The notes: generated by a model not told the origin, from the letters alone. Counted from the first letter of the stretch, positions 13,727 to 23,590 are shown. The stretch: 32,717 nucleotides of DNA from Bacteriovoracaceae bacterium (GCA_003245675.1 QKCN01000060.1:1-32717); one strand, 5' to 3'. Numbers and translations are program-made.

Positions 13727-16378
13727 CTACTCAAAACCTTTGAGAATAGTTTCTAGGGAATTAATTTTGTGTAAACAAAGATTATTCTTCTCGTGCACTT
13801 CTGCTTTAACATCTTCGGGAGCATTGTTCATGAATTTTTCATTCGTTAATTTTTTCGCAAGTTTTTCATGCTCTATGACAGCCTTTTCTAGCGATTTCTT
13901 AACTTTATTTACATGTTCTTCAACGTCAATCAAGCCTTCTAGTGGAAGATAGATTTCACAAAGCTCAGTGGCCGTGGAAAGCGACTTTTGAGGGCGCTTC
14001 TTGGGCGTAGGTTCAATCTTTAATTGTGCGCGAGCAAGGTCCTCTAGGCTTTTTTTATTAAGTTCGAGGTATTGGCAAAGTTTTTCGTTATCAGAAAAGA
14101 GAATTGTCGGTACTTCTTCCTTAGGTGAAAGATTTACGCTTTGGCGCAGATTTCTGATGCTAGAAATGATTTCGATGAAAGCATTCATATTTGCTTGTTC
14201 TTCTGGAAGATCCAATTCTTTTTGGAACTCAGGATAATCTTGAACAATAAGCAATTCTTCGCCTTCATTTTTTAAATTTTCCCAAAGTTCTTCACTCATA
14301 AAGGGGATAATGGGGTGAAGAAGTTTGACAATATCGCGTAATGCAAAACGCAACACTGTTGCTCTTCTTGTTTTCTCTTCTTGGTTTTCACCGTAAAGAA
14401 TAGGCTTGGAGAGTTCAATAAACCAAGAGCAGAATTTGTCGTAGACAAAAGAGTAAATAGCTGCGCAGGCATCGTCGAAGCGATACTCATCGAGGGAGTC
14501 ATTCATCTTTTTGGAAATGCTATTGAGTTCCGCGAGAATCCATCTCTCTTGTGGTGCCAAGCGATCAAGACTAGGCATTTGTTCTTGTGATTCGGACAAG
14601 AAGGGGTGAACGAAGCGAAAAGCATTCCACAGTTTGTTAATAAAATTACGGTAGCCCGCAATGCGTTCTGGATCGAGATTTAAGTTGCGATTATATCCGG
14701 AGCCTGCCGCGAGGGTAAAACGCATGGCATCGGCACCGTATTCCTTGATGAGTTCTAGAGGATCAATCCCATTGCCAAGAGACTTACTCATTTTGCGGCC
14801 ATGTTTATCGCGGACGATTGCGTGAATATAGGTATCTGCAAAAGGAACTTTCCCTGTGGTTTTCAAAGTCATCATCATCATCCGAGCAACCCAGAAAAAG
14901 ATGATATCGAAACCAGTAACCAGAGTTGCGGTGGGAAAGAATTTTTCAAATTGCTTTTCCTTCATGGCGTCTTCATTGGGCCATCCCAAAGTGGATTGGG
15001 CCCAAAGACCAGAACTAAACCAAGTATCTAGCACATCATTATCTTGATGAAGTTTTGCTGAGTTGCATTTGGGGCACTTCTCAGGATCGTGTTCTGCTGC
15101 CCAAATGTGTCCACAGCCGTCACAGTAGAAGGCGGGAATGCGATGTCCCCACCAAAGCTGGCGAGAAATACACCAAGGGCGAGGGTTTCGCAAAAAGGCA
15201 AAAAATGTGTTTTCCCATCCTTTAGGGAAAAAACGCATATCGGAGTTTTCTACAGACTTAACTGCCTCAGAAGCCATTTGGTCGATGTTTACAAACCATT
15301 GCTTGCTAACTCGCGGTTCTACAACTGTACCAGAGCGTTGCCCATGTCCTACTTGGTGGAGACATTCTTCTTTTTTTACAAAAAGATTTTTTTCTTCTAG
15401 CTCGACGAGAATTTTTTGACGAGCTTCGGCACAAGTCATTCCTTGATAGTTGAGAGCGTTTTCGTTGAGGAGTCCATCATCTTTGAGAATATTGATTATC
15501 GGAAGATTATGACGCTTGCCGATTTCAAAGTCATTGAAGTCATGACCAGGAGTAACTTTTAAGCAACCTGTTCCTTTGTCGATTGAGACATAATCATCTC
15601 CCACAATGGGAACTTCTCTGTTGGCAATGGGGACAATTGCCGTTTTTCCGATTAAATGCTTAAAGCGATCATCGGCGGGATTAACAGCAATTCCAGTGTC
15701 TCCCAGCATTGTTTCAGGGCGAGTTGTGGCAATTTCCAAAAAGTCATTGCTGTCTTTAAGTGGATATTTTATGTGGTAGAAAGCACCTTTAACTTCTTCG
15801 TGATCGACTTCGGCATCAGAAATTGCTGAGCGAAGAACTGTATCCCAGTTCACAATATAGTCTGCTTGATAGATAAGTCCTTCATTAAACCAGTCGGTAA
15901 AAACTTTGCGTATTGCCTGATTGGGGATTTCATCCATGGTGAAGCAAAAAGTATCCCAGTCTGCACTCACTCCCACTTTTTCAAGTTGTTCTAATATGAA
16001 ATTTCCATTTCTTTCTTTCCATTCCCAAACCAGTTTTAGGAATTCCTCGCGGCCAAGATCATGGCGCGTTTTTTTGGTTGTTGCGAAAAGTTCTTTTTCA
16101 ACAACTGCTTGGGTGGCAATGCCCGCATGGTCTTGCCCAGGAATCCATAATGTTTCAAAGCCCTTCATGCGTTTGTAACGTACCAAAGCGTCTTGACAGG
16201 TATTGTCCAAAGCATGTCCCATGTGGAGTTTCCCAGTCACATTGGGGGGGGGCATAATTATAGAAAAGCTTTTGTTTTGTTTTCCGGATCGAGGTTTGAA
16301 ATAGTTACCACTTTTCCAGATGGGATACCATTTGGATTCAACAGCTTCTGCATTATAGGTTTTGGCCAATTCAGTCAT
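13727..16378 (-). CDS. valS: Valine--tRNA ligase
   Basis: An 883-residue class I aminoacyl-tRNA synthetase. PPPNVTGKLHMGHALDN carries the HIGH motif as HMGH (52-55), and GRKMSKSLGNGIDP carries KMSKS (about 530). The CP1 editing insert lies between about 190 and 340, with ATTRPETMLGDT. A zinc-type CDGCGH...CPKC element precedes DVLDTWFSSGLW. A charged coiled-coil arm closes the C-terminus (about 815-883), as is normal for ValRS. It charges tRNA-Val and edits threonine. GAGG lies seven bases before the ATG. hisS ends 10 bases upstream, so the two synthetases form an operon. Confidence 0.98.
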   Translation of the reverse strand: MTELAKTYNAEAVESKWYPIWKSGNYFKPRSGKQNKSFSIIMPPPNVTGKLHMGHALDNTCQDALVRYKRMKGFETLWIPGQDHAGIATQAVVEKELFATTKKTRHDLGREEFLKLVWEWKERNGNFILEQLEKVGVSADWDTFCFTMDEIPNQAIRKVFTDWFNEGLIYQADYIVNWDTVLRSAISDAEVDHEEVKGAFYHIKYPLKDSNDFLEIATTRPETMLGDTGIAVNPADDRFKHLIGKTAIVPIANREVPIVGDDYVSIDKGTGCLKVTPGHDFNDFEIGKRHNLPIINILKDDGLLNENALNYQGMTCAEARQKILVELEEKNLFVKKEECLHQVGHGQRSGTVVEPRVSKQWFVNIDQMASEAVKSVENSDMRFFPKGWENTFFAFLRNPRPWCISRQLWWGHRIPAFYCDGCGHIWAAEHDPEKCPKCNSAKLHQDNDVLDTWFSSGLWAQSTLGWPNEDAMKEKQFEKFFPTATLVTGFDIIFFWVARMMMMTLKTTGKVPFADTYIHAIVRDKHGRKMSKSLGNGIDPLELIKEYGADAMRFTLAAGSGYNRNLNLDPERIAGYRNFINKLWNAFRFVHPFLSESQEQMPSLDRLAPQERWILAELNSISKKMNDSLDEYRFDDACAAIYSFVYDKFCSWFIELSKPILYGENQEEKTRRATVLRFALRDIVKLLHPIIPFMSEELWENLKNEGEELLIVQDYPEFQKELDLPEEQANMNAFIEIISSIRNLRQSVNLSPKEEVPTILFSDNEKLCQYLELNKKSLEDLARAQLKIEPTPKKRPQKSLSTATELCEIYLPLEGLIDVEEHVNKVKKSLEKAVIEHEKLAKKLTNEKFMNNAPEDVKAEVHEKNNLCLHKINSLETILKGFE

Positions 16379-16388
16379 ATAATCCTCA

Positions 16389-17705
16389 TTAATATTTTAA
16401 AAGTTCTTTAATGTTTGTTAGCTGATCGAGAGCAAAATCATGTTGCTCGCGGGTTTTCATATTTTTTATGGTGACCTTGTTATTTGCAATTTCTTGTTCA
16501 TCTAATATTGCGACAAAGCGAGCACCTTTCTTTTCCGCAAGGGGAAAGAGCTTTTTGACTTTAATGACTTCCTGGTTAAACAGCACGTTTAAGTGACCAC
16601 CTTCTCTTAAGTCTTGCGCGAGTCGAATCGCGGGCAATTGGGCTTCAGGCACTTGAAAGCTAATCAGAATATCATTTGAAGGTCTTTCAAGATCTTCTGG
16701 CAGAAGTTTATGTGTCATTAAAAAATCAGTCAGCGTAACGTCACCTAGACCAAGTCCTACACCAGGAAGAGGAGTTTCATTAAAAATTTTGAGGAGGTTG
16801 GCATACGATCCTCCACCGCAGATTGCGCGTCTATTTTCTGGACTCAAGTCAAACATTTCAAAAACAACGCCAGTGTAATAGTCTAAGCCTCGCACAATCG
16901 CGGGATCAAAACGTACAAACCGATCTAAGCCACTGGCTTGAATAAGTTCAATTAGATCAAAAAATTCAGAGGCAGAGTCTAAGGCATTGTGTGTTTCTAA
17001 AAATATTTTGAGGGCTTGGAAACCATCTAGCTTGAGATAGGCATTAAAGATAGAATTGGTTTCTTCTGAAAGTCCTTGCTCTTCCACTTGTTTTTGAAAG
17101 GCGTCTTCCGGAAGTTTTTTAGAGCGATCGACGAGTTTATAGAAGCGATAGGTTTGCTCTTGGTTGAGCCCCATGATTTTTTGGAAAATGAGATCAACAA
17201 TTTGGCGGTCATTAATACAAAGTTCAAATTGCTTTTCTTGGGCGCCAAAGTTTTTCATGAGGCTAACTGCTAATTGGATAACTTCAAGTTCGCCCATACG
17301 GCCTGGGGCTCCGAAGATATCGCAGTTAAACTGCCAGTGTTCACGGAGGCGTCCCTTTTGTGGTTGTTCATAGCGCATGAGGTTGGGGATAGAATACCAG
17401 CGAAGAGGCTTGACTTCTTCGCGATGAACTTGGGCAACCATGCGGGCCACTGTGGGGGTCATTTCGGGACGAATGGCCACAAAGCGTTTCCCTCTATCGG
17501 TAAAAGAATAGATTTGTTCGTTAATAAGCTCTTCTCCACTTTTTGCTTTGTAGAGTTCCACTTCTTCGAGCATTGGGCCATCATAGGGCTCATAGGCAAA
17601 ACTTTCTGCCGTTTTTCTCATGACTTGAAAAATGTAGTTTTGAATTCTCTTATCTTTGGGGAAAAAGTCACGAGTCCCTTTATAGGGTTTTTTGGATAGT
17701 TGCAT
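16389..17705 (-). CDS. hisS: Histidine--tRNA ligase
   Basis: A 438-residue class II synthetase. GTRDFFPKD opens the catalytic domain. RPEMTPTVARMVA and RYEQPQKGRLREHWQFNCDIFG form motif 2, and IVRGLDYYTGVVFEMF is the HisA motif that recognises histidine. CGGGSYANL and GLGLGDVTL complete the active site; a C-terminal anticodon-binding domain follows. The open frame begins at 17726, but the ATG ending at 17705 is preferred because AAGGA lies eight bases upstream. It heads the hisS-valS(-kinase) operon with a promoter at 17747-17775. Its motif 2 reads HWQF where many HisRS have EFYQ, a common variant. Confidence 0.97.
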   Translation of the reverse strand: MQLSKKPYKGTRDFFPKDKRIQNYIFQVMRKTAESFAYEPYDGPMLEEVELYKAKSGEELINEQIYSFTDRGKRFVAIRPEMTPTVARMVAQVHREEVKPLRWYSIPNLMRYEQPQKGRLREHWQFNCDIFGAPGRMGELEVIQLAVSLMKNFGAQEKQFELCINDRQIVDLIFQKIMGLNQEQTYRFYKLVDRSKKLPEDAFQKQVEEQGLSEETNSIFNAYLKLDGFQALKIFLETHNALDSASEFFDLIELIQASGLDRFVRFDPAIVRGLDYYTGVVFEMFDLSPENRRAICGGGSYANLLKIFNETPLPGVGLGLGDVTLTDFLMTHKLLPEDLERPSNDILISFQVPEAQLPAIRLAQDLREGGHLNVLFNQEVIKVKKLFPLAEKKGARFVAILDEQEIANNKVTIKNMKTREQHDFALDQLTNIKELLKY

Positions 17706-17746
17706 TATTTTTTCCTTTCCTGTCATTGGCCCATAAACAGGCTAAA

Positions 17747-17775
17747 ATAATGCCTTAAATGAATCTTTTTGTCAT
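17747..17775 (-). promoter_or_regulatory. Candidate hisS promoter
   Basis: ATGACA (17770-17775) and CATTAT (17747-17752) are spaced by 17 bases on the minus strand, placing the start near 17740, about 35 bases before the hisS ATG. The two boxes match consensus at five and four positions. No T-box leader or terminator-antiterminator is visible in the 119-base gap. Confidence 0.5.
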
Positions 17776-17824
17776 GACCCTTTTACCTTTATAGTCTTTA
17801 AATTTGAGTTTCTATCCAAGTATA

Positions 17825-18562
17825 TCAATCTGCTTGATCTTCAAGGGGAGCCGCTTCTGCAATCTCTTTGATGCAGTGCTCATATTCTTGAGATTTTAGT
17901 AGTTTATCCCATTCATCTTGGCTTAATTTGTGTTTAAAGATAATCAAATCTTCAGTGCTCGGTTTTGAATTGGGATTAATTTGTTTGAGGGACTGACAAT
18001 AACGGCTGAAATCGTCCAAAATTCTGAGATAGAGAGGACGCAGGTATTGATTAAAAGTTTCAGGCTTATTCTTTTGAAAAAAGGAAACCCAGGGAGAAAT
18101 ATTTTGCAATTTTTTGATGGCCGTCTCACTTCCATCTTTGAGTTGTTGCCTGAGGTCGGCAATAAAACTATCGAGTAGGAAGATGATAAAAAGTGGCTGT
18201 TTTTGTATTTCGGCGGTACGAATAGCTGAGAGTTGTTCTATTTCTTTGGTGGTCATGAGTTTTTGAATGCGATTTTGATAGGGGGAGAACTCTAAAACGT
18301 CAGAATAGATAATGCTTTTACTAAAAAGAGTCAAAGATGCAAAAGAGTCAATGTTCCAACAGGTATTAATGGATTTAAGTTGATTTAGAAATTGTTCATT
18401 TTCTTTTTGAATTTGATCTTCTGAAGTTTTAATTTTGGAAAATGCTTGAATGACCATGCGCAATTCTAGAGGCAATTTCTGTTTTGAAAGGAGAAACTCC
18501 AGACTGAATACTTTTGTTGAAAACAACAAAATCGAAAAAATTAGCAGCATTTTGTGTTTCAT
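17825..18562 (-). CDS. Secreted helical protein of unknown family
   Basis: I do not recognise this 245-residue protein. It begins with a signal peptide (MKHKMLLIFSILLFSTKVFS, cut before LEF). The mature part is rich in glutamine, lysine and leucine, and looks almost wholly helical, with no obvious catalytic motif. It ends in an acidic tail (AAPLEDQAD). It is the last gene of the four-gene operon starting at 23524, and its ATG overlaps the preceding stop as ATGA (18559-18562). A periplasmic location is predicted. Confidence 0.75.
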   Translation of the reverse strand: MKHKMLLIFSILLFSTKVFSLEFLLSKQKLPLELRMVIQAFSKIKTSEDQIQKENEQFLNQLKSINTCWNIDSFASLTLFSKSIIYSDVLEFSPYQNRIQKLMTTKEIEQLSAIRTAEIQKQPLFIIFLLDSFIADLRQQLKDGSETAIKKLQNISPWVSFFQKNKPETFNQYLRPLYLRILDDFSRYCQSLKQINPNSKPSTEDLIIFKHKLSQDEWDKLLKSQEYEHCIKEIAEAAPLEDQAD

Positions 18563-19593
18563 TCTAGCTGGTCCTTGGAAAAGTCGTTTCGCCCTTTCAT
18601 CACGTAGAAGCGTCCATTTAGAGGAGCTATTATTTTTCCTGCCATTTGGATAATTTGAGAGAGGTGCTTCAAGCGCATATCAGAGCTGGCTTTTTTGGTT
18701 TTAAGATCAACTTCTTTTAAGACTTGCAGTAAGCGTTGGGTATCTGGCTCTTGATCAAGACCGATAAAATATAGTTTCTCAGAATCAAAGTCGCACAAAA
18801 TTTGCCCCAAATCAGCATTGGGGGAGCTGTAGATTTCTTCTTTTTTGCTATCGTCAAAGGAGCTAAGTGGCATTTGCCAGATTACGCTACCTTGATCAAG
18901 ATTTTGCAGCGGGAATTCTCCCCAGTAGAGCGTTTGGGAGCTGGTGCACAGTTCTAGTTTGGTGAAAACTTTTTTACTATTGTAGATAATATCAGTTTTT
19001 TTGTTGAGAAGATTTGCTTTGAGGAGGGCAACTTTTCCCTCTTTGTTGAGATCGGTATAAACCACTTCTTCTGGTGAGCGCATGAAGAAATCAGGCCAAT
19101 AGTAAGGGTTTATGGGGTTACTCATTTTGATTTTATGAGAGATCCCTTGGGAGACGAGTGATTGAATCCAGATCGTCTGAGTAAAGGGCTTATAAAATAA
19201 CACCCACTGGCCATCAAGGGAGAGGCGAGGAAGAATTCCCTGTCCCACATTCGTCAGTTTTTGAGAACCAAAGTCCGAAATATAAATATTCGCTTCTTGG
19301 CGGCTGTTATTGTGTAAATGACGTTGCAAAAATTGTTGAATAATTATCTTGGCGTTTTTTTGAAAAGATTGAATGTTGTATTCGGTGTATTGGCCACCTT
19401 CTAGCAGAACATGGGATGCGAAATTTGCCGATAAAATTAGATCACCTGATCGTCTTTGAAAATAGGTTGTTTTCCCATCTTCAGAAATAAAACGGATATT
19501 CCTAACATCTTGTTTCGTTTCTAAAGTGGGAACGGCCCCAATGTCGGCATGTGCACTTAAAGTAAATAGAAAAAGTAAAGTGAGTCGGATCAT
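18559..19593 (-). CDS. Secreted TolB/WD-like beta-propeller candidate
   Basis: A 344-residue exported protein with signal peptide MIRLTLLFLFTLSAHA. Repeating segments such as RFISEDGKTTYFQRR, NIYISDFGSQKLTNVG, PRLSLDGQWVLFYKP, VWQMPL and KLYFIGLDQEP resemble TolB/PD40 propeller blades (strand, SxDGxxxxF, strand). I infer a periplasmic propeller with a scaffold or sensing role; it is shorter and more degenerate than TolB. The open frame reaches 19623, but the ATG ending at 19593 has GGAG nine bases upstream, gives a clean signal peptide and makes a 4-base overlap with the previous gene. It also overlaps the next gene by four bases. Confidence 0.72.
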   Translation of the reverse strand: MIRLTLLFLFTLSAHADIGAVPTLETKQDVRNIRFISEDGKTTYFQRRSGDLILSANFASHVLLEGGQYTEYNIQSFQKNAKIIIQQFLQRHLHNNSRQEANIYISDFGSQKLTNVGQGILPRLSLDGQWVLFYKPFTQTIWIQSLVSQGISHKIKMSNPINPYYWPDFFMRSPEEVVYTDLNKEGKVALLKANLLNKKTDIIYNSKKVFTKLELCTSSQTLYWGEFPLQNLDQGSVIWQMPLSSFDDSKKEEIYSSPNADLGQILCDFDSEKLYFIGLDQEPDTQRLLQVLKEVDLKTKKASSDMRLKHLSQIIQMAGKIIAPLNGRFYVMKGRNDFSKDQLE

Positions 19594-21515
19594 TTGTATT
19601 TCTCCACACCCTGTAGAGTCCATGTGCCTAGTGGATGATGTTGTTGATAATTTTTCACGCCGGAGAATAAATTATTCCAAAGGATTCTACGCGGAGAGTG
19701 AACTTGATCAATGGCACTTCTGATGACAACCCATTTTTCACTCGTCGCTCTATCTTCGTAGGCATCTTCAATGATAAGAGGGACAGGAGTGCATTGTCCA
19801 AAACTGAACTTTTTAAAAAAACCAGGGAAAAAATCTTCTTGGCACCCTAGCGCTTGAGCTAGACGGTGACTTTTTTGTTCTAGGAAAAAACGCAGTAGTG
19901 AGAAGTTATTCAGGTTTTTAAATTTTGCAATTTCGAGTTTTCTCATGGAGCGACTTAAGCTGTAAGCTGCTTCCGCCAAATTTACAGGATAAAAGGGAAC
20001 CGTAATTCCTGTTTCGTAGCGAATATTTGTTAGTTCTTTTTCATTCCAAATTATTTTTTTGGGACAATGATCGCTAAAACATGTTTCGGGGTCAAAAATG
20101 AGAAAACAACCTGTTTTGTATTCCAGCAACTGTGGCTTGAATTTTACTTTAGAAATCGCTTGGCATTTTTGTTTTTCGCTCATTCCTTTGGTGCGATTTA
20201 AAATATAGGTTAATACTTCACCTTCTGAATTTTCATTGCCAGGAAAATCGCCATTGATTACAGGTAGACAGACTTCTCCTCCTTTCACTGGGTCGTGGTA
20301 GCAAAGTGAATTATTCCAAAACTTAGTGTGATCTCCTTGCTTGAGCATGCTTAAAACTGACGAGGAGTGAATTGTGTGGCAGGTATTTTCATCAGTCGTA
20401 AAGGCATTTTTTCTTTGAAGGTGATTGATAAGCCGTCCAAAATGAGTAATCGCCTCATTATTTATGGCCGAAGGGCAGTCTTGATAGGGAGCATTGAGTC
20501 TTCTGTGTTTGAGTGTCTCATCTAGTTCAAGGCAGTTGGGGCGAGGGGCAAAGGATGAGGTATACTGATTGGATGGCAGTGTGCACATGAGGGGATTATT
20601 GTCTAATTGCCTCGCACATTTTTCGACAAAATCCTTTGTTTTTTTCTTGGAAAGGATTGGACAATAGGGCTCTAGTTCTTCGGTGAAGAGTAGAGTACTG
20701 GCAACTCTCTTCCAGAAGCTCATATTGAGATACAACTGGCAGAATTTACTGGCATCTTTGAGGCTATTGCAGACATTTTCAAGATATTGGAGTTTTTGTT
20801 GAGGCAGTGCTTTTAAAATTGTTTGATAGTTTTGTAGCTTCATTTCTGAAGTCTTTTTTGCACGCAGAGTTAGCTCTTTTCCAGTTAATGCCTGATTTAA
20901 CAGTCTTGCTTCTTTTCCAATTTCTGCAATTCTGCAAAAATAAGGAGTATTGGGGTTTTTTCTCCAGTAGTTGTGAATTTCTTGGCAGCTTGCTTCATCT
21001 GTTGGGATATTAAATTGCTGAGACTGAAATGTTGCCTTTAGTTTTGATGGCAGAAAATTTTCCTTTATATCCTTAAAGTGTGGGCATTGTTTCGTCAGAC
21101 AAAGCGCGTGAAAATCTTTGCTTGGCACAAAGAAAGTTTGCTTTTCTCCTTTCTTTTCAATTTCGAGGAATACATCAGAGATCTTTCCATTCGCCGCTTG
21201 AGCAATGCCTGCATCAATAAGTAGATGGAGAAAACAGGGGTCTTCTTTGATTAGAGATAGGTAGTTGCTATTGGTATGTAAAAATAGCGATAGTATAAAA
21301 TCGGGATCAAGGTAGGGGGTTTCTTGCGTGAGTTTTTCATAGGACGTTGATATCTTAGAAAACTGACTTGCTTTTTTTTGAAATATTTCCCGGTCAATGG
21401 TGATTAACTTTTGAACATTGTCGATAAAGCCATACTCTTGCACGGCCACATCTTCTCCTTGCGATGAACTGATTAGCAGCGAAAAAAGTAGAGCAATGCT
21501 AAGGTGCTTTATCAT
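19590..21515 (-). CDS. Secreted cysteine-rich protein of unknown family
   Basis: I do not recognise this 641-residue protein. A signal peptide (MIKHLSIALLFSLLISSSQG) precedes a mature region with roughly twenty cysteines scattered along its length, as in LCLTKQCPHF, CFSDHCPKK and GCQEDF. With an export signal this points to a disulfide-bonded periplasmic or surface protein rather than a haem or Fe-S carrier; no CxxCH is seen. It is the second gene of the operon. Its ATG overlaps the stop of the Fe-S oxidoreductase gene by four bases, with AGGAAG as ribosome site, and its own stop overlaps the next start. Confidence 0.75.
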   Translation of the reverse strand: MIKHLSIALLFSLLISSSQGEDVAVQEYGFIDNVQKLITIDREIFQKKASQFSKISTSYEKLTQETPYLDPDFILSLFLHTNSNYLSLIKEDPCFLHLLIDAGIAQAANGKISDVFLEIEKKGEKQTFFVPSKDFHALCLTKQCPHFKDIKENFLPSKLKATFQSQQFNIPTDEASCQEIHNYWRKNPNTPYFCRIAEIGKEARLLNQALTGKELTLRAKKTSEMKLQNYQTILKALPQQKLQYLENVCNSLKDASKFCQLYLNMSFWKRVASTLLFTEELEPYCPILSKKKTKDFVEKCARQLDNNPLMCTLPSNQYTSSFAPRPNCLELDETLKHRRLNAPYQDCPSAINNEAITHFGRLINHLQRKNAFTTDENTCHTIHSSSVLSMLKQGDHTKFWNNSLCYHDPVKGGEVCLPVINGDFPGNENSEGEVLTYILNRTKGMSEKQKCQAISKVKFKPQLLEYKTGCFLIFDPETCFSDHCPKKIIWNEKELTNIRYETGITVPFYPVNLAEAAYSLSRSMRKLEIAKFKNLNNFSLLRFFLEQKSHRLAQALGCQEDFFPGFFKKFSFGQCTPVPLIIEDAYEDRATSEKWVVIRSAIDQVHSPRRILWNNLFSGVKNYQQHHPLGTWTLQGVEKYK

Positions 21516-23524
21516 TCTTCTTCCTGAGGTGGGGCTTTTTCGAGCAAGGGGGCTACGGTACTAATGACATCTTTGATAACGAGTTTTTCACCCGCTTCGA
21601 CATTATTTTTTGCCAAATTAAAGTTGATAAAACAAAAAGGACAGGATGTGGCAATTTCAGATGCTCCTGTTTGTAAGACATCCTTTATTCGATCATCGCC
21701 AATGGGATGACCTTGATTAATCTCATACCACATATTGCCCCCCCCCATGCCACAGCAAAAAGCTGTAGACGCAGAGTGTTTCATTTCCTTAATAGGGGTT
21801 TGGCTCGCCAAGTTGAGAAGGAAGCGGGAGCTGGAATAATTTTGTCCATGGCGTCCTAAGTAGCAAGGGTCATGGAATGTTGTATCAAGCGCGATTCGAT
21901 TGGATATTTGCAAGATGCCATTGTGGATAAGTTGTTCAATTAATTCAACCATGTGGAGGCATTCAAATGTTCCATTTTCAAATTTTGCATATTCTTTGCC
22001 AATGGTGTGGAGTCCATGAGGGCAACAGCTAACGATGTGCTTGAATTTAAATTGGCGTAGTAGCTCGATATTATTAATGGCCATTTCGTGGAATTGATAT
22101 TCGTTTCCAAAGCGGCGAACGCTGTCACCACAGCAAGGTTCCTGATCTCCTAGTACGGCATAGCTTAGTTCTGCTGTTTCAAATATTTTGATGCAGTCTT
22201 TTATTATTTTTTGATAGTTGGGGTCATAGGAGCCTGAGCAGCCGACAAAGAATAGGTAGTCTACTTCTTGTTCGGGAGTGATTACTGGGACATTTAGTCC
22301 GTCGGCCCATTTGAAACGATCGCTCAGGGAAATTCCCCAAGGATTTTGATTGTTTTCGATATTGGCCATTGTCGTTGCCGCAGCCGCAGGGAATTCTCCG
22401 AGCGTTAGGCCTTTGTAACGCTTGAGTTCCATAATTATTTTGGTGTGCTCAATATAAGCAGGGCATGCCTCAGTGCAGGCTCCACAGCTTGTACAAGCAT
22501 CAAGTTCATCTGCCGAGAAGAGTTCATCTGTCCAGAAGTCAAGTTCTTCAGGAGACTTGAAGTCTGCTTGAGCTTTGTCTTTTATTTTGGCAATAATTTG
22601 TTTTGGGTCTAATTCTTTGCCGGAGCGCTTCGCGGGACAAACGAGGGTGCAGCGGCCACATTCAATGCAGCTCATGGATGCCAGACGTTCTCGCAGTTCC
22701 ATTTCTTTAACGGCAAAAAGACCAAATGTCTCTGCATCTTCGTTTTCAAAATTCATTGGGGCGAGAGCGGCATAGTCTTGACGGCTTAATAGGGCCGCCA
22801 ATGGAAGAAGAAAAATATGATCAAACTTGGAGATAAAGAAGATGCCAATAAAGAGCATTGTGCTGAGCATGTGCAAAAACCAAAGCAGGCGATGAAGCAT
22901 CGCCGTAGTTGTTTGCTCCATAAATGAAATGGCATGGGCCAGTAGAGCGCCGATCGGGGATACCCACATTTCAGCAGCAATAACACCTGTACCGTGAATT
23001 CTGAGAGCTTCTAGTAAAAGGCCAACAATAATAAGAGAGGCGAGAGTCACATACATGAAAAGCTCTTGTTTCGGCCTTGAACTCTTAAGATGTTCAGGTT
23101 TTAGAATATAGCGACGAATGAATGCAACTACGATTCCGACAAGAGCAAGCACAGCAAAGAGGTCGGAAGCAAAAGAAACGGTTTTATAGATGAGCCCTTT
23201 AAAAACGGAAAAAGGTGTATCAATGTGAACCATTGCTAGAATTGTGGCGAGGAGAAAAACGAGAAAACCAAAAAAAATAGGAGCATGGAACCAAAAGGCA
23301 TTTGTATTATGGGCCTTGCCGGCCCTCGTAAGGGCAAGTCCAAGTTCTCTAAAATTTTGATTAGGAAGTGCGAACCTTATCTTTCCCTTATTGGTGAGGA
23401 AAAGCCACTTTTGCCGTGCCGCAATGAAAGCCCCAACTAATGAGATGGCAAAGAAAAAATACATCGCAAAAACGTACCATCGAGGGAGTTCCCAGAGAAA
23501 AATACGAGTCATTTCTTGATTCAT
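21512..23524 (-). CDS. Membrane Fe-S oxidoreductase, FadF/EtfD-like
   Basis: A 670-residue protein. About six membrane helices in the first 260 residues resemble the cytochrome-b-like NarI fold. Two 4Fe-4S motifs follow, CIECGRCTLVCP (about 285) and CTSCGACTEACP (about 341). Two CCG domains come next, with EPCCGDSVRRFG, SCCPHG, DPCYLGRHG and FCCGMGGGNMW. This HdrD/GlpC-type order matches FadF of Bacillus and EtfD of mycobacteria, proposed to pass electrons from electron-transfer flavoprotein (fatty-acid beta-oxidation) to quinone. No etf genes are in the window, so the donor is unproven. It is first in a four-gene operon with three secreted proteins and is divergent from the membrane protein gene at 23633. 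Confidence 0.9.
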   Translation of the reverse strand: MNQEMTRIFLWELPRWYVFAMYFFFAISLVGAFIAARQKWLFLTNKGKIRFALPNQNFRELGLALTRAGKAHNTNAFWFHAPIFFGFLVFLLATILAMVHIDTPFSVFKGLIYKTVSFASDLFAVLALVGIVVAFIRRYILKPEHLKSSRPKQELFMYVTLASLIIVGLLLEALRIHGTGVIAAEMWVSPIGALLAHAISFMEQTTTAMLHRLLWFLHMLSTMLFIGIFFISKFDHIFLLPLAALLSRQDYAALAPMNFENEDAETFGLFAVKEMELRERLASMSCIECGRCTLVCPAKRSGKELDPKQIIAKIKDKAQADFKSPEELDFWTDELFSADELDACTSCGACTEACPAYIEHTKIIMELKRYKGLTLGEFPAAAATTMANIENNQNPWGISLSDRFKWADGLNVPVITPEQEVDYLFFVGCSGSYDPNYQKIIKDCIKIFETAELSYAVLGDQEPCCGDSVRRFGNEYQFHEMAINNIELLRQFKFKHIVSCCPHGLHTIGKEYAKFENGTFECLHMVELIEQLIHNGILQISNRIALDTTFHDPCYLGRHGQNYSSSRFLLNLASQTPIKEMKHSASTAFCCGMGGGNMWYEINQGHPIGDDRIKDVLQTGASEIATSCPFCFINFNLAKNNVEAGEKLVIKDVISTVAPLLEKAPPQEEE

Positions 23525-23561
23525 ACGAGATACCTTTTGTGCGGCGCACCTAAAATTGCAT

Positions 23562-23590
23562 TTTTCATATTAGAGAGCACATACTATATT
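23562..23590 (+). promoter_or_regulatory. Promoter of the membrane protein-addAB operon
   Basis: TTTTCA (23562-23567) and TATATT (23585-23590) are separated by 17 bases and match consensus at four and five positions. The start would be near 23597, about 36 bases before the ATG at 23633. Confidence 0.55.

Noticed and set aside
17274-17699. 141-codon open frame on the plus strand opposite hisS
   Set aside because: It is the shadow of a certain synthetase gene, with no ribosome site or recognisable domain.
17706-17824. T-box leader upstream of hisS
   Set aside because: No specifier loop, T-box sequence or terminator/antiterminator pair is visible in this short gap.
21512-23524. Methanogen-type heterodisulfide reductase
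   Set aside because: CCG and Fe-S motifs are shared, but the N-terminal membrane part and bacterial context match FadF/EtfD better.
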